Origin: Halalkalicoccus sp. CGA53
Lineage (GTDB): Archaea > Halobacteriota > Halobacteria > Halobacteriales > Halalkalicoccaceae
Assembly (NCBI RefSeq): GCF_036429475.1
Contig: NZ_CP144125.1
Location: 434,001-498,000, forward strand
Reading direction: 5' to 3'
DNA: 64,000 bases
Part shown: one piece after another, positions 8,307 through 17,229 of the stretch
How positions within the stretch are numbered: position 1 is the stretch's first letter
How the letters are laid out: the number at the start of each line of letters is the position of its first letter
The notes under the pieces: generated by a model
The model's database searches: none
What the model was told of the DNA's origin: nothing
Seen by the model: only the letters and a program-made list of their open reading frames with translations
Made by a program: the position numbers and the translations under genes

Positions 8307-9122
8307 ATGTCGGAGACTGCCGCCGAACCCGCCGCGCCCGCCTCGATCAACCTCCGGTGGTTCCTCGCGCTGTTCGGGCCGGGGCTGGTCGGCGTAGTCG
8401 CGCTGGCGCTCACGACAGCGAACGACCCCACCGGGCTGCCGCCCGAGCTCGCCGAGCTCCCGTCGCTAACGCTGGCGTCGCTGGTCGCCGTCCAGCCCGA
8501 GCTGTTGCTCGCCGTCGCCGTCCTCCTCGGGCTGTACGCGGCGCCGAAGGTCGGGTTCCGGTCGCACCTCCTCGACCGGGTGACGTACGGAACGCCGCTG
8601 CTCGAGGGGTTCGGGAGCGAGCTGAAACCCGCGATCGGTCTCGGCGTGCTGGCCGGCGTCTTCGTCGTCGTCGCGGAGCCGCTGCTCGCACCGACCCCGT
8701 CGGCCGCACCCGAGACCGAGGCGACCGTCCGGGCGGTGCTGGTGACGGTGCCGCTGCGGTTCCTCTACGGCGGAATCACCGAGGAGCTCCTCCTGCGCTG
8801 GGGGTTCATGTCGGTCCTCGCGTTCGGGCTCTGGAGGACGGTCGGTCGCGGGGCCGGCGACCTCTCCGACGGGCTCGCGTGGACCGCCGTCGTCGCCGCG
8901 GCGGTCCTCTTCGGGATCGGCCACCTCCCGAACGCGCTCGTCGTCTACGGCGAGCTGACGACGGCGGTGGTCGTCTGGATCGTCGTCGGAAACGCTATCG
9001 GCGGGGTCGCCTTCGGGTGGATCTACTGGAGACACAGCCTCGAGGCCGCGATGGTCGCACACGCGATGGCCCACGTCGTGTTCGTCTCGCTGTCGCTGGT
9101 CGCGATCGGGTCGTCGCCGTAG
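8307..9122 (+). CDS. CPBP-family intramembrane glutamic protease (Abi/CAAX)
   Basis: A 271-residue polytopic membrane protein with about seven hydrophobic segments (for example FLALFGPGLVGVVALALT, LLAVAVLLGLYAA, AVVAAAVLFGIG). The CPBP motifs are present: GGITEELLLRWGFM (EExxxR), FGIGHLPNA (FxxxH), and HSLEAAMVAHAMAHV. Relatives of Rce1 cleave prenylated or other membrane-embedded peptides; in prokaryotes roles include bacteriocin immunity and peptide processing. It is transcribed divergently from the YqcI/YcgG gene across a 113-bp gap. The ATG at 8307 is chosen over an upstream in-frame ATG because the preceding residues are basic and non-family. Confidence 0.85.
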   Translation: MSETAAEPAAPASINLRWFLALFGPGLVGVVALALTTANDPTGLPPELAELPSLTLASLVAVQPELLLAVAVLLGLYAAPKVGFRSHLLDRVTYGTPLLEGFGSELKPAIGLGVLAGVFVVVAEPLLAPTPSAAPETEATVRAVLVTVPLRFLYGGITEELLLRWGFMSVLAFGLWRTVGRGAGDLSDGLAWTAVVAAAVLFGIGHLPNALVVYGELTTAVVVWIVVGNAIGGVAFGWIYWRHSLEAAMVAHAMAHVVFVSLSLVAIGSSP

Positions 9123-9221
9123 CGACGCCGTCGCCGGCGAACCGTCGTTCTGCGACCGCTACGCCTACGTCGTGCGCGGGAGAACGACGTGCTTTTGACG
9201 CGCGACCGTTTTTCAAGCCCC

Positions 9222-9620
9222 ATGGCAGATTTCACGGTCGTCGTCTCGGATCCCGAGGACGGCCAGTCGTACCAGGTGGAGGTCGACGGACAGGACGCGA
9301 ACCGGTTTCTCGGCGTCTCGATCGGCGAGGAGGTCGACGGGAGCGCGGTCGGTCTCTCCGGGTTCACCCTCGAGGTCACCGGCGGCTCCGACAACGCGGG
9401 CCGGCCGCTCAGAAGCGACGTCTCCGGGCCGAACCTGAAGGAGGTGCTGCTCACCGGCGGCACCGGCTACAAGCCCTCGCGCGACGGCGAGCGAAAGCGC
9501 GTGACGGTGCGAGGACGGGAGCTCTCCGACGAGGTCGCCCAGATCAACGTGAAGGTCACCGGACAGGGCGAGGGCTCGGTCGCGGAGCATCTCGCGGGCG
9601 ACGACGCTGGGGACGACTGA
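9222..9620 (+). CDS. rps6e: 30S ribosomal protein S6e
   Basis: A 132-residue archaeal/eukaryal-type small-subunit protein. Family hallmarks are seen in order: [80 protein letters not shown], and a C-terminal INVKVTGQG with an acidic haloarchaeal tail. Length is normal for archaea. The start is the ATG at 9222, with an upstream in-frame start ignored because MADF is the conserved N-terminus. The two downstream genes follow at 5 bp and with a 4-bp overlap, so they probably share its transcript. Confidence 0.95.
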   Translation: MADFTVVVSDPEDGQSYQVEVDGQDANRFLGVSIGEEVDGSAVGLSGFTLEVTGGSDNAGRPLRSDVSGPNLKEVLLTGGTGYKPSRDGERKRVTVRGRELSDEVAQINVKVTGQGEGSVAEHLAGDDAGDD

Positions 9621-9625
9621 TCGGG

Positions 9626-10060
9626 ATGGGCGAGCGCGTCCCGAGCGACCACCCCTCGATCCGGACGATCCGAACGACCGTCGCCCGCCACGGTGCCTCC
9701 CGACCCAGACTCGACGTGCCTTCGGAAGAGGCCGACGCGGTCCCCGAGGGCGAGGTGATCCGCCTCGTCGTCGAGGAGGTGACGTACTTCGCCCGGGTCG
9801 ACGGCGGCTTCGCCGACGAGAGCCCACGGATCACCGGCGCGTACGACTCGCCCGCGATGGCCCGGTCGGGCGACGGCGAGAACCGGTTAGAGGAGTGGTT
9901 CGAGGAGAGCGGGCGCTCGTTCGGCTCGTCGGTGCTGCTCGACGTGATCGAACCCGACTTCGCCTACGGGATCAGAGAGCCCGGCGAGACGGTCGTCTAC
10001 GAGGCCGTCGAGGCGCCGAAGTCGAGTCTCGCCGACATCGCACGGGACCTCGACGGATGA
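9626..10060 (+). CDS. Haloarchaeal conserved protein downstream of S6e (DUF7112-like)
   Basis: A 144-residue acidic cytoplasmic protein that starts 5 bp after the S6e stop and overlaps the next gene (ATGA). It contains RTTVARHGASRPRLDVPSEEADAVPEGEVIRLVVEEVTYFARV, a predicted small beta barrel, and a C-terminal VYEAVEAPKSSLADIARDLDG. Its position after rps6e suggests a role in translation or RNA handling, but this is inference from context. No catalytic motif is evident. Confidence 0.72.
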   Translation: MGERVPSDHPSIRTIRTTVARHGASRPRLDVPSEEADAVPEGEVIRLVVEEVTYFARVDGGFADESPRITGAYDSPAMARSGDGENRLEEWFEESGRSFGSSVLLDVIEPDFAYGIREPGETVVYEAVEAPKSSLADIARDLDG

Positions 10061-10491
10061 CCGGCGACGACGGACGGGGCGAGCGGGTGGAGGCGTTCCT
10101 CGCCGGCGAGCGCCCCGACGACGTCGCTATCTTCCTCTCCGAGGGGATGGTCGACGGGGTCGAGAAGCTCGCAGCCCACGGCGAACGCGTCGAGGGCGGA
10201 GTGCTCGTCGTCGTGAGCGGGCAGAACGGGCGCAACGCGTTCACCGCCGCGACGGGCCTCGACGCGTTCACGTTCGCCAAGGAGGCGATGGAGAGGGAGG
10301 GAGAGGTCGAGCGCGGCCTCTCCGGTGGGCGCTGTCCCGACTGCGACGCCGGCCCGGAGTTCGTCTTCGCGTTCGCGGAGGAGGAGAACGAGGAGGCGGG
10401 CCGGCTCTACGCCGAGGGGAGCGTGCTCCACGCCTACGCACGGTGTGCGTGCGGGGTCGCGTACGCGGATCGGTGGGTGACGGACGCGTAG
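10057..10491 (+). CDS. Haloarchaeal conserved protein with split zinc site (DUF5807-like)
   Basis: A 144-residue protein overlapping the preceding stop by 4 bp. The N-terminal two thirds (VEAFLAGERPDDVAIFLSEGMVDGVEKLA, VVVSGQNGRNAFTAATGLDAFTFAKEAM) look like a compact alpha/beta fold. The C-terminal third has CPDC (GGRCPDCDAGPEF) and CAC (ARCACGVAYADRW), likely one zinc site. Third gene of the S6e run. The molecular function is not known to me. Confidence 0.7.
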   Translation: MTGDDGRGERVEAFLAGERPDDVAIFLSEGMVDGVEKLAAHGERVEGGVLVVVSGQNGRNAFTAATGLDAFTFAKEAMEREGEVERGLSGGRCPDCDAGPEFVFAFAEEENEEAGRLYAEGSVLHAYARCACGVAYADRWVTDA

Positions 10492-10552
10492 CCAGGCTCT
10501 CCGACCGACCCTTCGAGAGACAGCCTGAAGTACGCACGGACATACCTCGGGT

Positions 10553-11899
10553 ATGCAACGGGAGATCCCACAGCCGCCCGACCCGGGCATTCTCAACGCG
10601 CTCCGGTTCGGGAGCGACCCGTTCCGGTTCCTCGAGGCGATCCAGGCCAGGTTCGCCGACCTGACGGAGGTCCCACTGCCCGGTCGTCCGCCGCTCGTGC
10701 TCGTCACGAACCCGTCGCTCGCCCACGACGCGCTCTCGCGACCCGGAGCGTTCGAGCGGGTCCCCACGCAGGGGTCGGCGGCGCGTATCGCCGAGAACGG
10801 ACTCGTCCAGAGCGAGGGTGAGCTCTGGCGTCAGCAGCGACGGATCGTGGGCTCTGCTTTCACCGGCAGACGGGTGATCAGGTACGCGGACACCGTCGGC
10901 GAGCGCGCCGACGAACTCGCCGGAGAGTGGGCCACACCCGACGTCGACGGCGAGCAGCGCGACCTGCACAGGGAGATGACCGCGCTCACCATCCGGGTGG
11001 CGGCGGAGGTGCTCCTCGGCGAGCGACTGGGCGACGACCGACCCCGGGAGTTCCACGACTGGATGCAGGCCGCGGGGACCGAGTTCGAGTTCTCAGCGTC
11101 GACACTGAAGCCGGGGTGGCTGCCCGACCTATCCTCCGGCGAGTTCAAACGCGCGGCGGGCGGCATCCTCGAGTTGAGCGAGGAGATCATCGAGCGGCGG
11201 CGCGAGCGGCTCGAACGCGAGCCCGACGAGCGAGGGGACATGCTCGCGCTGTTGCTTTCGGCCGAGGACGACCCCGGCGTGCGGTACGAGGAGAACCAGA
11301 TCCGGGACGAGGTCGCGACGTTCCTCATCGCGGGCCACGAGACGACGGCGCTGAGCCTCACCTACACGCTGGCGCTGCTCTCGTGGAACCCCGAGTGCCG
11401 AAAGCTGGTTCGAGCGGAGGCGCGAGCGGTCCTCGACGGGGAGACGCCTCGACACGACCACGTCTCGCGGTTGGAGTACACCGACCGGGTCTACCGCGAG
11501 GCGCTCCGGCTCTATCCCCCCGCGTGGGCGGTGTTCCGCCGGGCGATCGAGGGCACAGATCTCGGAGAGTACTCGGTCGAGGGCGGCTCCGCGGTGATCG
11601 TTCCGACCTGGTCGATCCAGCGCGACGGACGATACTTCGAGCGCCCGGAGGAGTTCGAGCCCGACCGGTGGGAGCGGCTGAACCCGGACGACTACGAGCC
11701 CTACCTCCCGTTCGGGAGCGGTCCGCACAAGTGCGTCGGCCGGGGGTTCGCGCTCTCGGGGGCGACGCTCGCGCTCGCCAGGCTGGTTCACGAGTTCGAC
11801 GTGGACGTCCCGGAGGACGCCCTCGACGACCTGAGCGTGAGCGTCACCCTCCGCCCGAAAACGGGCGTGCCGGTCACGATCCGGCGCGCGGACGAGTGA
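10553..11899 (+). CDS. Cytochrome P450
   Basis: A 448-residue soluble P450 monooxygenase. The heme-thiolate loop PFGSGPHKCVGRGFA gives the axial ligand C394; the I-helix oxygen-activation motif is IAGHETTALSLTY; the K-helix ExxR is YREALRLYPPAW; and the PERF-like region reads FEPDRWERL. The N-terminus lacks a membrane anchor, as expected for a prokaryotic enzyme. The sequence resembles fatty-acid or carotenoid-type bacterial and haloarchaeal P450s (the CYP174-like group is possible). It must use an unlinked ferredoxin and reductase. It converges on the DHH gene with only 5 bp between stops. Confidence 0.93.
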   Translation: MQREIPQPPDPGILNALRFGSDPFRFLEAIQARFADLTEVPLPGRPPLVLVTNPSLAHDALSRPGAFERVPTQGSAARIAENGLVQSEGELWRQQRRIVGSAFTGRRVIRYADTVGERADELAGEWATPDVDGEQRDLHREMTALTIRVAAEVLLGERLGDDRPREFHDWMQAAGTEFEFSASTLKPGWLPDLSSGEFKRAAGGILELSEEIIERRRERLEREPDERGDMLALLLSAEDDPGVRYEENQIRDEVATFLIAGHETTALSLTYTLALLSWNPECRKLVRAEARAVLDGETPRHDHVSRLEYTDRVYREALRLYPPAWAVFRRAIEGTDLGEYSVEGGSAVIVPTWSIQRDGRYFERPEEFEPDRWERLNPDDYEPYLPFGSGPHKCVGRGFALSGATLALARLVHEFDVDVPEDALDDLSVSVTLRPKTGVPVTIRRADE

Positions 11900-11904
11900 G
11901 CCGA

Positions 11905-13011
11905 CTACGCTACTGGTTCGTCCGCGGTCTCGTCGTCTCCCCGATCCTCCTCGACCAGCGTCCGGAAGCCGTCGAGGATCACCCGTTTGGTGACCGCCCC
12001 CTGCGTCGTCCAGTGGTGGGCGTAGTCGAGCATGTCGTCGTAGACGTCGGGTTTACAGCCCGCCGCTCTGGGATGGCCCCCGCCGTTCACCTGCTGTGCG
12101 ACCTCGTGACACCGCTCGAACCCCTCCGAGCCCCGGATCGAGGCGCTTCCCGCCGGTTTCACGATCACCGATGCGTCGGCGCCCTGCTCTCGCATCGCCT
12201 CCGCGACCTCGTTCTGGGAACACCGGCCGTAGGTGACGCCGACCGTCCAGGGACCTACCTCCCGGATCACGGATCGAGAGACCGCCTGCTCGATCAGCGC
12301 CTCCTTCTCGATGCGCTGCTCGGCGAGGAACTCCAGTACGTCTCCCGGTAAGTCCGCTCCGTACGCACCCACCGCCTCGACGTACTCCTCCGGTTCGGAC
12401 CAGTACGCGAAGTCGGCGAGGTCGTCGCTTCGCGGGTCCTCGCGGATCCAGAGGTCGTGGTCGCGGGTCGCGGCCGCGAGATCCGAAAACCGCTCGGGGA
12501 ACTCGTAGTCGATAGAGCGCAGCGCCACGTCGGTGGTGCACTCGGTCTCGGAGTCGCCGACGACGAGGTCGACGCCCGTCTCCCCGACCCGTTTCGCCAC
12601 CTCGTCGTCCCACTGGTGGTGGTCGAACCAGCGGACCGTCTCGGCGTGGCCGACGAGGTCGGCGAGTTCCTCGGAGACGTACTCGAAGCGGTCGGGACAG
12701 AGGTCACAGACGAAGACGGTGAGCCCTGGCTCGCCGAACTCGGCGGCGTAGGCCAGGCCGTCCTCGATCTCGTGGGGGCCGGCGGGGAGCAACGCACCCT
12801 CGCCGTAGGCCTCGCGGATCAGCGCCACGCAGCCGAGGCCGTCGGCGTCCGGATCGGCGACGACCGCGACCGACGCCTCCGAGAGCGCTTCCGCGGCCTC
12901 GGCCTCCGTTCTCGCCTCGTCGAACTCGTCGGGGTAGAAGAAGCCCTCGCCGGGGAGCAGCGACTTCCGGGCGAGCGGGAGCGTCTCGTCGTCTACGAGG
13001 GTCTCGTCCAT
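11905..13011 (-). CDS. DHH-family phosphoesterase (RecJ/NrnA-like)
   Basis: A 368-residue protein. The N-terminal DHH domain has VAVVADPDADGLGCVAL (motif I, DxDxxG), FVCDLCPDR (motif II), VRWFDHHQWDD (motif III, DHH) and TRDHDLWIREDPR (motif IV). A DHHA1-type substrate domain ends in VNGGGHPRAAGCKPD, the GGGH motif. Members are Mn-dependent nucleases or nanoRNases/cyclic-dinucleotide phosphodiesterases, and in haloarchaea several paralogues exist. All catalytic residues are present, so it should be active. Its single-strand exonuclease or oligonucleotide substrate cannot be chosen from sequence. Confidence 0.88.
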   Translation of the reverse strand: MDETLVDDETLPLARKSLLPGEGFFYPDEFDEARTEAEAAEALSEASVAVVADPDADGLGCVALIREAYGEGALLPAGPHEIEDGLAYAAEFGEPGLTVFVCDLCPDRFEYVSEELADLVGHAETVRWFDHHQWDDEVAKRVGETGVDLVVGDSETECTTDVALRSIDYEFPERFSDLAAATRDHDLWIREDPRSDDLADFAYWSEPEEYVEAVGAYGADLPGDVLEFLAEQRIEKEALIEQAVSRSVIREVGPWTVGVTYGRCSQNEVAEAMREQGADASVIVKPAGSASIRGSEGFERCHEVAQQVNGGGHPRAAGCKPDVYDDMLDYAHHWTTQGAVTKRVILDGFRTLVEEDRGDDETADEPVA

Positions 13012-13068
13012 AGGGCGAGGAGGGAGCGAGGGGAGAAAGGTGGCGTGGTCTCGCGTTCGGGGGCGCGA

Positions 13069-13527
13069 TCAGACCTCGGCTTCGGCGCTTTCTGTACCTG
13101 ACTCGAGCTGTCTGACGGTGAGCACGGGCACCGGACAGGTGCGGACCACTCGCTCGGCGACGCTCCCGAGCAGGAACCGGTGTTCGCCGTGTCTACCCCT
13201 CGTTCCGGTCGCGACGACGTCGGCGTCGTGCTCGCGGGCGTACTCCGCGATCACCGCGGCAGGGTGGCCCTCCCTCACCGCCGTGTGGACCTCGCGCTCG
13301 GTACGGCCCGCGACCTCTTCCAGGGCACGCTCGCCCCGCTCCGAGAGCGCCTCGCGGAACTCGCCCCGGAGCTCGGAGGGTGAGGAGTCGACGTCGCCCT
13401 CGTCGATCACGTAGAGCGCGCGGACCGCCGCGTCGAACCGGTCGGCGAGGTCGAGCGCCACGTCCACCGCCCGACTCACGCTCTCGGAGCCGTCGGTCGC
13501 GACGACCACGGTGTCGATGTCGGCCAT
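13069..13527 (-). CDS. Universal stress protein (UspA family)
   Basis: A 152-residue Usp domain with VVVATDGSESVSRAVDVALDLADRF at the N-terminus and ADVVATGTRGRHGEHRFLLGSVAERVVRTCPVPVLTV at the C-terminus. The G-rich ATP loop is intact. It is divergent from the Usp gene at 13621 with a 93-bp shared upstream region, so the pair may be regulated together. A short acidic tail (ESGTESAEAEV) follows the domain. Confidence 0.9.
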   Translation of the reverse strand: MADIDTVVVATDGSESVSRAVDVALDLADRFDAAVRALYVIDEGDVDSSPSELRGEFREALSERGERALEEVAGRTEREVHTAVREGHPAAVIAEYAREHDADVVATGTRGRHGEHRFLLGSVAERVVRTCPVPVLTVRQLESGTESAEAEV

Positions 13528-13620
13528 GTCCCGAGTACCCGGGCGGGGCTGTTAAACCTGTACCCTCGACCGCCCGTGGCCCGTGGGTGGTTTTTTCACC
13601 TCGGCCCGCGGAGGCGGGGT

Positions 13621-14073
13621 ATGAGCGACCCACTCTCGGTGAACACCGTCCTCGTCCCCGTCGACGGCAGCGACGAGTCCGCCCGGGCCGTCGACTACGG
13701 GGTCACGATCGCGGCCGAGTACGACGCCTCGATCCACGTCGTCTACGTCGTCGGCGAGGAGGTCGTCCGCGGGATCGAGGCGGGACGGGTGTCGAAGGAG
13801 GCCGTCGCCGACGAGGCCGGGGCGTTCGCCGATCGGGCGCTCTCGCTCGCCGAGGAGGCCTCGGTCCCGGCGAACAACTCGACGGCGTTCGGCTTCTCGC
13901 CCACGCGAAAGACCCGCCACCCGGGAAGCGTCATCCTCGATACCGCCGACGAGATCGACGCCGACTTCATCGTCGTCCCGCGCGAGGGGGGCGCCGAGAA
14001 CACCGGCGACGTCCTCGAGAAGGCCGCCGAGTACGTCCTCCTCTATGCGAGTCAGCCGGTGCTCTCGGTCTGA
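13621..14073 (+). CDS. Universal stress protein-like protein, divergent nucleotide loop
   Basis: A 150-residue Usp-fold protein starting MSDPLSVNTVLVPVDGSDESARAVDYGVTIAAEYDASIHVVYVV. The usual GxxGxxG ATP loop is replaced by VVPREGGAENTGDVLEKAAEYVLLYASQPVLSV, so nucleotide binding is doubtful. The upstream GTG/ATG at 13576 would add WFFHL-type residues that do not belong to the family, hence the ATG at 13621. Its last 22 bp overlap tail to tail with the acetyltransferase gene. Confidence 0.85.
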   Translation: MSDPLSVNTVLVPVDGSDESARAVDYGVTIAAEYDASIHVVYVVGEEVVRGIEAGRVSKEAVADEAGAFADRALSLAEEASVPANNSTAFGFSPTRKTRHPGSVILDTADEIDADFIVVPREGGAENTGDVLEKAAEYVLLYASQPVLSV

Positions 14074-14597
14074 GCGAGCCGAATGCTCATCTCGAGTTCG
14101 AAGCTCTCGACGGAAGAGGACTCGAAGCCGACCGACTCGTAGAGAGAGACGGCGGGGTTGTTCCACCGTTCGACCGTGAGCCAGACGTACTCGACGCCCT
14201 CGCTCGCCCCGTAGCCGAGCAACGCACGGACGAGGCGAGAGCCGACACCTGCGCCCTGGTACGTCTGGAAGACGAAGATTGCGAGCTCCATCCCCTCGTC
14301 GCCGTCGGGGACGAGCGTCGCGTGGCCGACTACCCGGTCGTCGTCGAGCGCGACGACGTCGTAGCCCTCGCCGAGGATGACGTCGAGCCAGTCCTCGACC
14401 CGTTTCTCCCCGGACGGTGGGATCCCCTGCGCACGGTCGGCGGGGTCGAACTCGGCGTACATCTCCGTGAGCGACGCCCGATCGCTCCCGTCGTAGACGC
14501 GGATCTCGATCTCTCGACCTACCCCGTCGGTGAACGACAGCGGCGGCTCGGGAAACGGACCGGCCGGGTCGTCTGGGTAGGGGCGATCCGGGCTCAT
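14052..14597 (-). CDS. GNAT-family N-acetyltransferase
   Basis: A 181-residue acetyltransferase. The core strands and acetyl-CoA loop are clear: IEIRVYDGSDRASLTEMYAEF, VVALDDDRVVGHATLV, ELAIFVFQTYQGAGVGSRLVRALLGYG (the Q/RxxGxG/A pyrophosphate loop), and VWLTVERWNNPAVSLYESVGFESSS. Related haloarchaeal proteins are annotated only as GNAT; the acceptor is unknown. The start overlaps the stop of the upstream Usp-like gene (14594-14965) by 4 bp, indicating translational coupling. The frame upstream remains open but is a shadow of that gene. Confidence 0.88.
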   Translation of the reverse strand: MSPDRPYPDDPAGPFPEPPLSFTDGVGREIEIRVYDGSDRASLTEMYAEFDPADRAQGIPPSGEKRVEDWLDVILGEGYDVVALDDDRVVGHATLVPDGDEGMELAIFVFQTYQGAGVGSRLVRALLGYGASEGVEYVWLTVERWNNPAVSLYESVGFESSSVESFELEMSIRLAQTESTG

Positions 14598-14965
14598 CTG
14601 CGGACCAGCGTGACCGTCGTCCGGGCGTTCAACACGACGAACTCGGCGATCCGTCCGACCTGGATCTTCCCCATCGGGCTGCGTTCGCCCCCGCCGATTA
14701 CGATCTGATCGTACCCCTCGTCGTCGGCGAGGTCGACGAGTCGCCCACCGGGGTCTCCCTCCAAGTGCCGGATCTCCGCGTCGAGGCCCTGCTCGGAGAG
14801 CGCCGTCTCGACCTCCGCCTCGATCTCCTCCGGCGGGCGATCGGAGTCGGGGTTCTCGAGGATCGCCACCGTGAGCTCGTCGTCGGTCGCGGAGGTCCGC
14901 TCGGCGGCCCACCAGAGCGCGTCGAGGGAGTCGTCGGTGCCGCCGATCCCGAGTAACAGCTTCAT
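14594..14965 (-). CDS. Small universal stress protein-like protein
   Basis: A 123-residue compact Usp protein: MKLLLGIGGTDDSLDALWWAAERT, AVAILENPDSDRP-type loop, YDQIVIGGGERSPMGKIQVGRIAEFVVLNARTTVTLVRR. It lacks part of the usual helical insert, so it is shorter than the 140-150 residues typical. It is the first gene of a two-gene unit with the GNAT enzyme, overlapping it by 4 bp. The gene pair may acetylate a target under stress control, but this is inference. Confidence 0.82.
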   Translation of the reverse strand: MKLLLGIGGTDDSLDALWWAAERTSATDDELTVAILENPDSDRPPEEIEAEVETALSEQGLDAEIRHLEGDPGGRLVDLADDEGYDQIVIGGGERSPMGKIQVGRIAEFVVLNARTTVTLVRR

Positions 14966-15041
14966 GCGGCGCGGTTGGTCGGCTCCCCGCAAAAAGGATT
15001 CCCCCCGACACCCTTTTGCTCGGCGATCCGAAAGGAGGGCC

Positions 15042-15860
15042 ATGCGCGAGGATCCCCGGGAGACGAGCCCTCCGGACGACGCGAGCGAGACAGAGAGCGC
15101 TGGAGGGGTCGTCCCCGGCGTCGACACAGACGAGAGCGACGGGGAGGAAGCCACCCCCGAGACGAACGGCGAGTCCCCCGCCCCGGAACCCGGACGCGAA
15201 GGGAACGACGGCGAGTCCGGGTCCGAGAGCGCCGGTCCCGGGGTTTCCGAGGGACCCACGGGGGAGAAAGAGGAGGTCCCCGGGGACGGTGCCGACTCCG
15301 AGGACCCGGCGGACCGTCGGGCCGTGCCCGAGGACGTCAGGAACTACGCCCGCTTCACGAAGATGGACGGGGCATCCTACGACCGCGTCAACGGCTTTCT
15401 GCGGGACCGGACGTACATCACCGCCCGCGAGTGGGCGATGGCCCGGCTCTGTGCCGACTTCAGGACCGAGACGGGCGTCGAGATGACGAAGATCGGCGAG
15501 AACCTCCCCGAGCTCGTCCCGTTCATGACCGACACCTACACCCCACAGGCGGTCAACCAGGCCCGACACTCCTTCGAGGGGAAGGTGACGAAGGCCGGTG
15601 CGACGTTCCTCTACGGGGCGATGTGTGACTTCTTCACCGCCGAGGAGCTCGACGAGCTGATGTACGAGGTCACCGAGGTCGCGAAGTTCCTCCTGGAGGT
15701 CGAGGGTGCGGACCTCACGGTCGAGGCGGAACTCGAAGCCGAGGACCGGATCTCCGAAGTGATGCGCGAGGTGCGACGGTCGAGCGAACAGCTCCGAAAC
15801 GAGGAGCTCTCGCACGATCACGGGGAGTGTCCGCACTGCGGCGGCGACCTGAGCGAGTGA
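15042..15860 (+). CDS. Haloarchaeal conserved protein with acidic tail (DUF5806-like)
   Basis: A 272-residue protein. Residues 1-95 are a low-complexity acidic, Gly/Pro/Glu-rich disordered segment. Residues 100-230 form a helical conserved domain (YARFTKMDGASYDRVNGFLRDRTYITAREWAMARLCADFRTETG, ENLPELVPFMTDTYTPQAVNQARHSFEGKVTKAGATFLYG). The C-terminus carries a CPHCGGDL half zinc site. Conserved in haloarchaea but, to my knowledge, of unknown function. A good Shine-Dalgarno (GGAGG, 15034-15038) precedes the ATG at 15042, which decides the start against an upstream in-frame ATG. Confidence 0.75.
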   Translation: MREDPRETSPPDDASETESAGGVVPGVDTDESDGEEATPETNGESPAPEPGREGNDGESGSESAGPGVSEGPTGEKEEVPGDGADSEDPADRRAVPEDVRNYARFTKMDGASYDRVNGFLRDRTYITAREWAMARLCADFRTETGVEMTKIGENLPELVPFMTDTYTPQAVNQARHSFEGKVTKAGATFLYGAMCDFFTAEELDELMYEVTEVAKFLLEVEGADLTVEAELEAEDRISEVMREVRRSSEQLRNEELSHDHGECPHCGGDLSE

Positions 15861-15955
15861 TTAACCGTCGGCCTCGTCCCCTGGCGGCTCGAAGGTAGCG
15901 GGATCGTCGTGGGTGAAGGTGAGCGTATTCCCGAGGGCTGTCTGCAAGAGAGTAC
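15861..15955 (-). pseudogene. Remnant of the 3' end of the 17230-17712 gene
   Basis: Immediately after the preceding plus-strand stop, the minus strand reads a peptide ending NTLTFTHDDPATFEPPGDEADG. The intact gene 1.3 kb to the right ends DIVTFTHDDPSIFEPPEEG. The similarity fades about 30 codons from the stop codon, and upstream the frame is unlike the family. This is a C-terminal relic in the same orientation as the intact gene, with the Tat-exported protein gene (16098-17171) lying between the two copies. Confidence 0.75.
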
Positions 15956-16097
15956 ACCACTGATACGAGGCTGCCCACCGATTCGACGATCTCGACGTCA
16001 CCGGAGTAGCGGGCGGCACTGATGGCAGTAAACCGAACAGTTCCGTGAGTACCACACAGATAGGACTTTCTCGGTGAACGCGGAAAGGGACCTGATC

Positions 16098-17171
16098 ATG
16101 GAACGGTCGCTCGAGGAGACGTACGGGGGAACCGATACCGGAACCAACGGATCGGTGGGTCGGAGGAGCGTGCTGCGATCGGTCGGGGTCGTAGGGGCCG
16201 GTCTCGCCGCCGGTGCGGCGGTCGTAGCAGCGAGCAGTCACGGTGAGCCGACCGAGATCGACGCCTGTACGACGATCACCGAACCCGGCGAGTACGTCCT
16301 CGTCGACGATCTGCACCTGGACACGGAGGAGCGCGTCGGCTGCATCGTGATCGAATCCGACGACGTCACCCTGCGTGGGGACGGACACACGATCACCGGA
16401 AGCGACACGGTCGACGGTGGATTCGGCGTAGCGGTCATCCCTCCGTCATGGCCGTTTTGGTCTCCCCCTCTAGAGAACGTCACCGTCGAGGACCTCACGG
16501 TGACCGGGTTCCGGGACGGGATCCACTACCGGTTCGTCGACGGGGGCTCGATCGGACGGATCAGGGCGACGGACAACGGTCGAGGGATCGCGCTCGTCGA
16601 CGACGTGTTGGACGTGAGCATCGAACACAACCGGATCACGGACTGCCGAACGGGTCTCGCGCTCGTCGGTGACTCCGAGGTCGGGTTCCACCCCGGCTCG
16701 ATACCGATTCGGAACAACGACGTCCTGCGAAACGGTCGGGGGATCACCCTCGGGGCCTGGGTGGGCGGCAACCCGATCGAGCGAAATCGGATCGTCCGGA
16801 ACGAGATCGGTATCGTTCAGGGGCTTTTCGCTGGAGCGAACGAGGTCCGGTACAACCACATCTGCGAGAGCGAAGAGGTCGGCTACCTGAACGCCGACGC
16901 ATACTGGGTCGACCTGCTCGGGGAGATCGACGCGGACCCCGAGGACCGAATCGACATGCAGGCGACGGCACTCGAGAACTACTGGGGTGCGACGAACGGG
17001 CCATCGAGCTTCGGTGGCCCAGAAGAACCCCTCACCGATCCCGAGACGGGCCGACCGGCCGACGGGGACGGCGATGCCGTCTCGGAGGGTCTCGACGAGG
17101 GGATCGCCAACGTCCGTTTCGACCCGTTCCTCGAGACGTCGCTCGACGACGTCGGTGCCGACCTCGATTAG
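16098..17171 (+). CDS. Tat-exported right-handed parallel beta-helix protein
   Basis: A 357-residue secreted protein. The N-terminus has a twin-arginine signal (VGRRSVLRSVGVVGAGLAAGAA, about residues 17-40). The mature part is a pectate-lyase-like beta-helix of the NosD/CASH type: repeated coils such as VTLRGDGHTITGSD, NVTVEDLTVTGFRDGIHY, GSIGRIRATDNGRGIALVDD, RIVRNEIGIVQG and ENYWGATNGPSSFGG (the N-Y-W-G-A motif). Such proteins bind or cleave polysaccharides; no catalytic pair is obvious, so binding is as likely. A GTG at 16074 is an alternative start. It sits alone between the two copies of a neighbouring gene's 3' end. Confidence 0.85.
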   Translation: MERSLEETYGGTDTGTNGSVGRRSVLRSVGVVGAGLAAGAAVVAASSHGEPTEIDACTTITEPGEYVLVDDLHLDTEERVGCIVIESDDVTLRGDGHTITGSDTVDGGFGVAVIPPSWPFWSPPLENVTVEDLTVTGFRDGIHYRFVDGGSIGRIRATDNGRGIALVDDVLDVSIEHNRITDCRTGLALVGDSEVGFHPGSIPIRNNDVLRNGRGITLGAWVGGNPIERNRIVRNEIGIVQGLFAGANEVRYNHICESEEVGYLNADAYWVDLLGEIDADPEDRIDMQATALENYWGATNGPSSFGGPEEPLTDPETGRPADGDGDAVSEGLDEGIANVRFDPFLETSLDDVGADLD

Positions 17172-17229
17172 GAGGGTGGTCGGGCGGAGAGCCGCACGGG
17201 AGGCGGTGCGAACCGACGTCGACCGCCGA

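Noticed and set aside
14052-15836. A 594-codon minus frame continuing upstream of the acetyltransferase
   Set aside because: Only the last 181 codons match GNAT; the rest is antisense of the 15042-15860 gene and shadow of the Usp-like gene.
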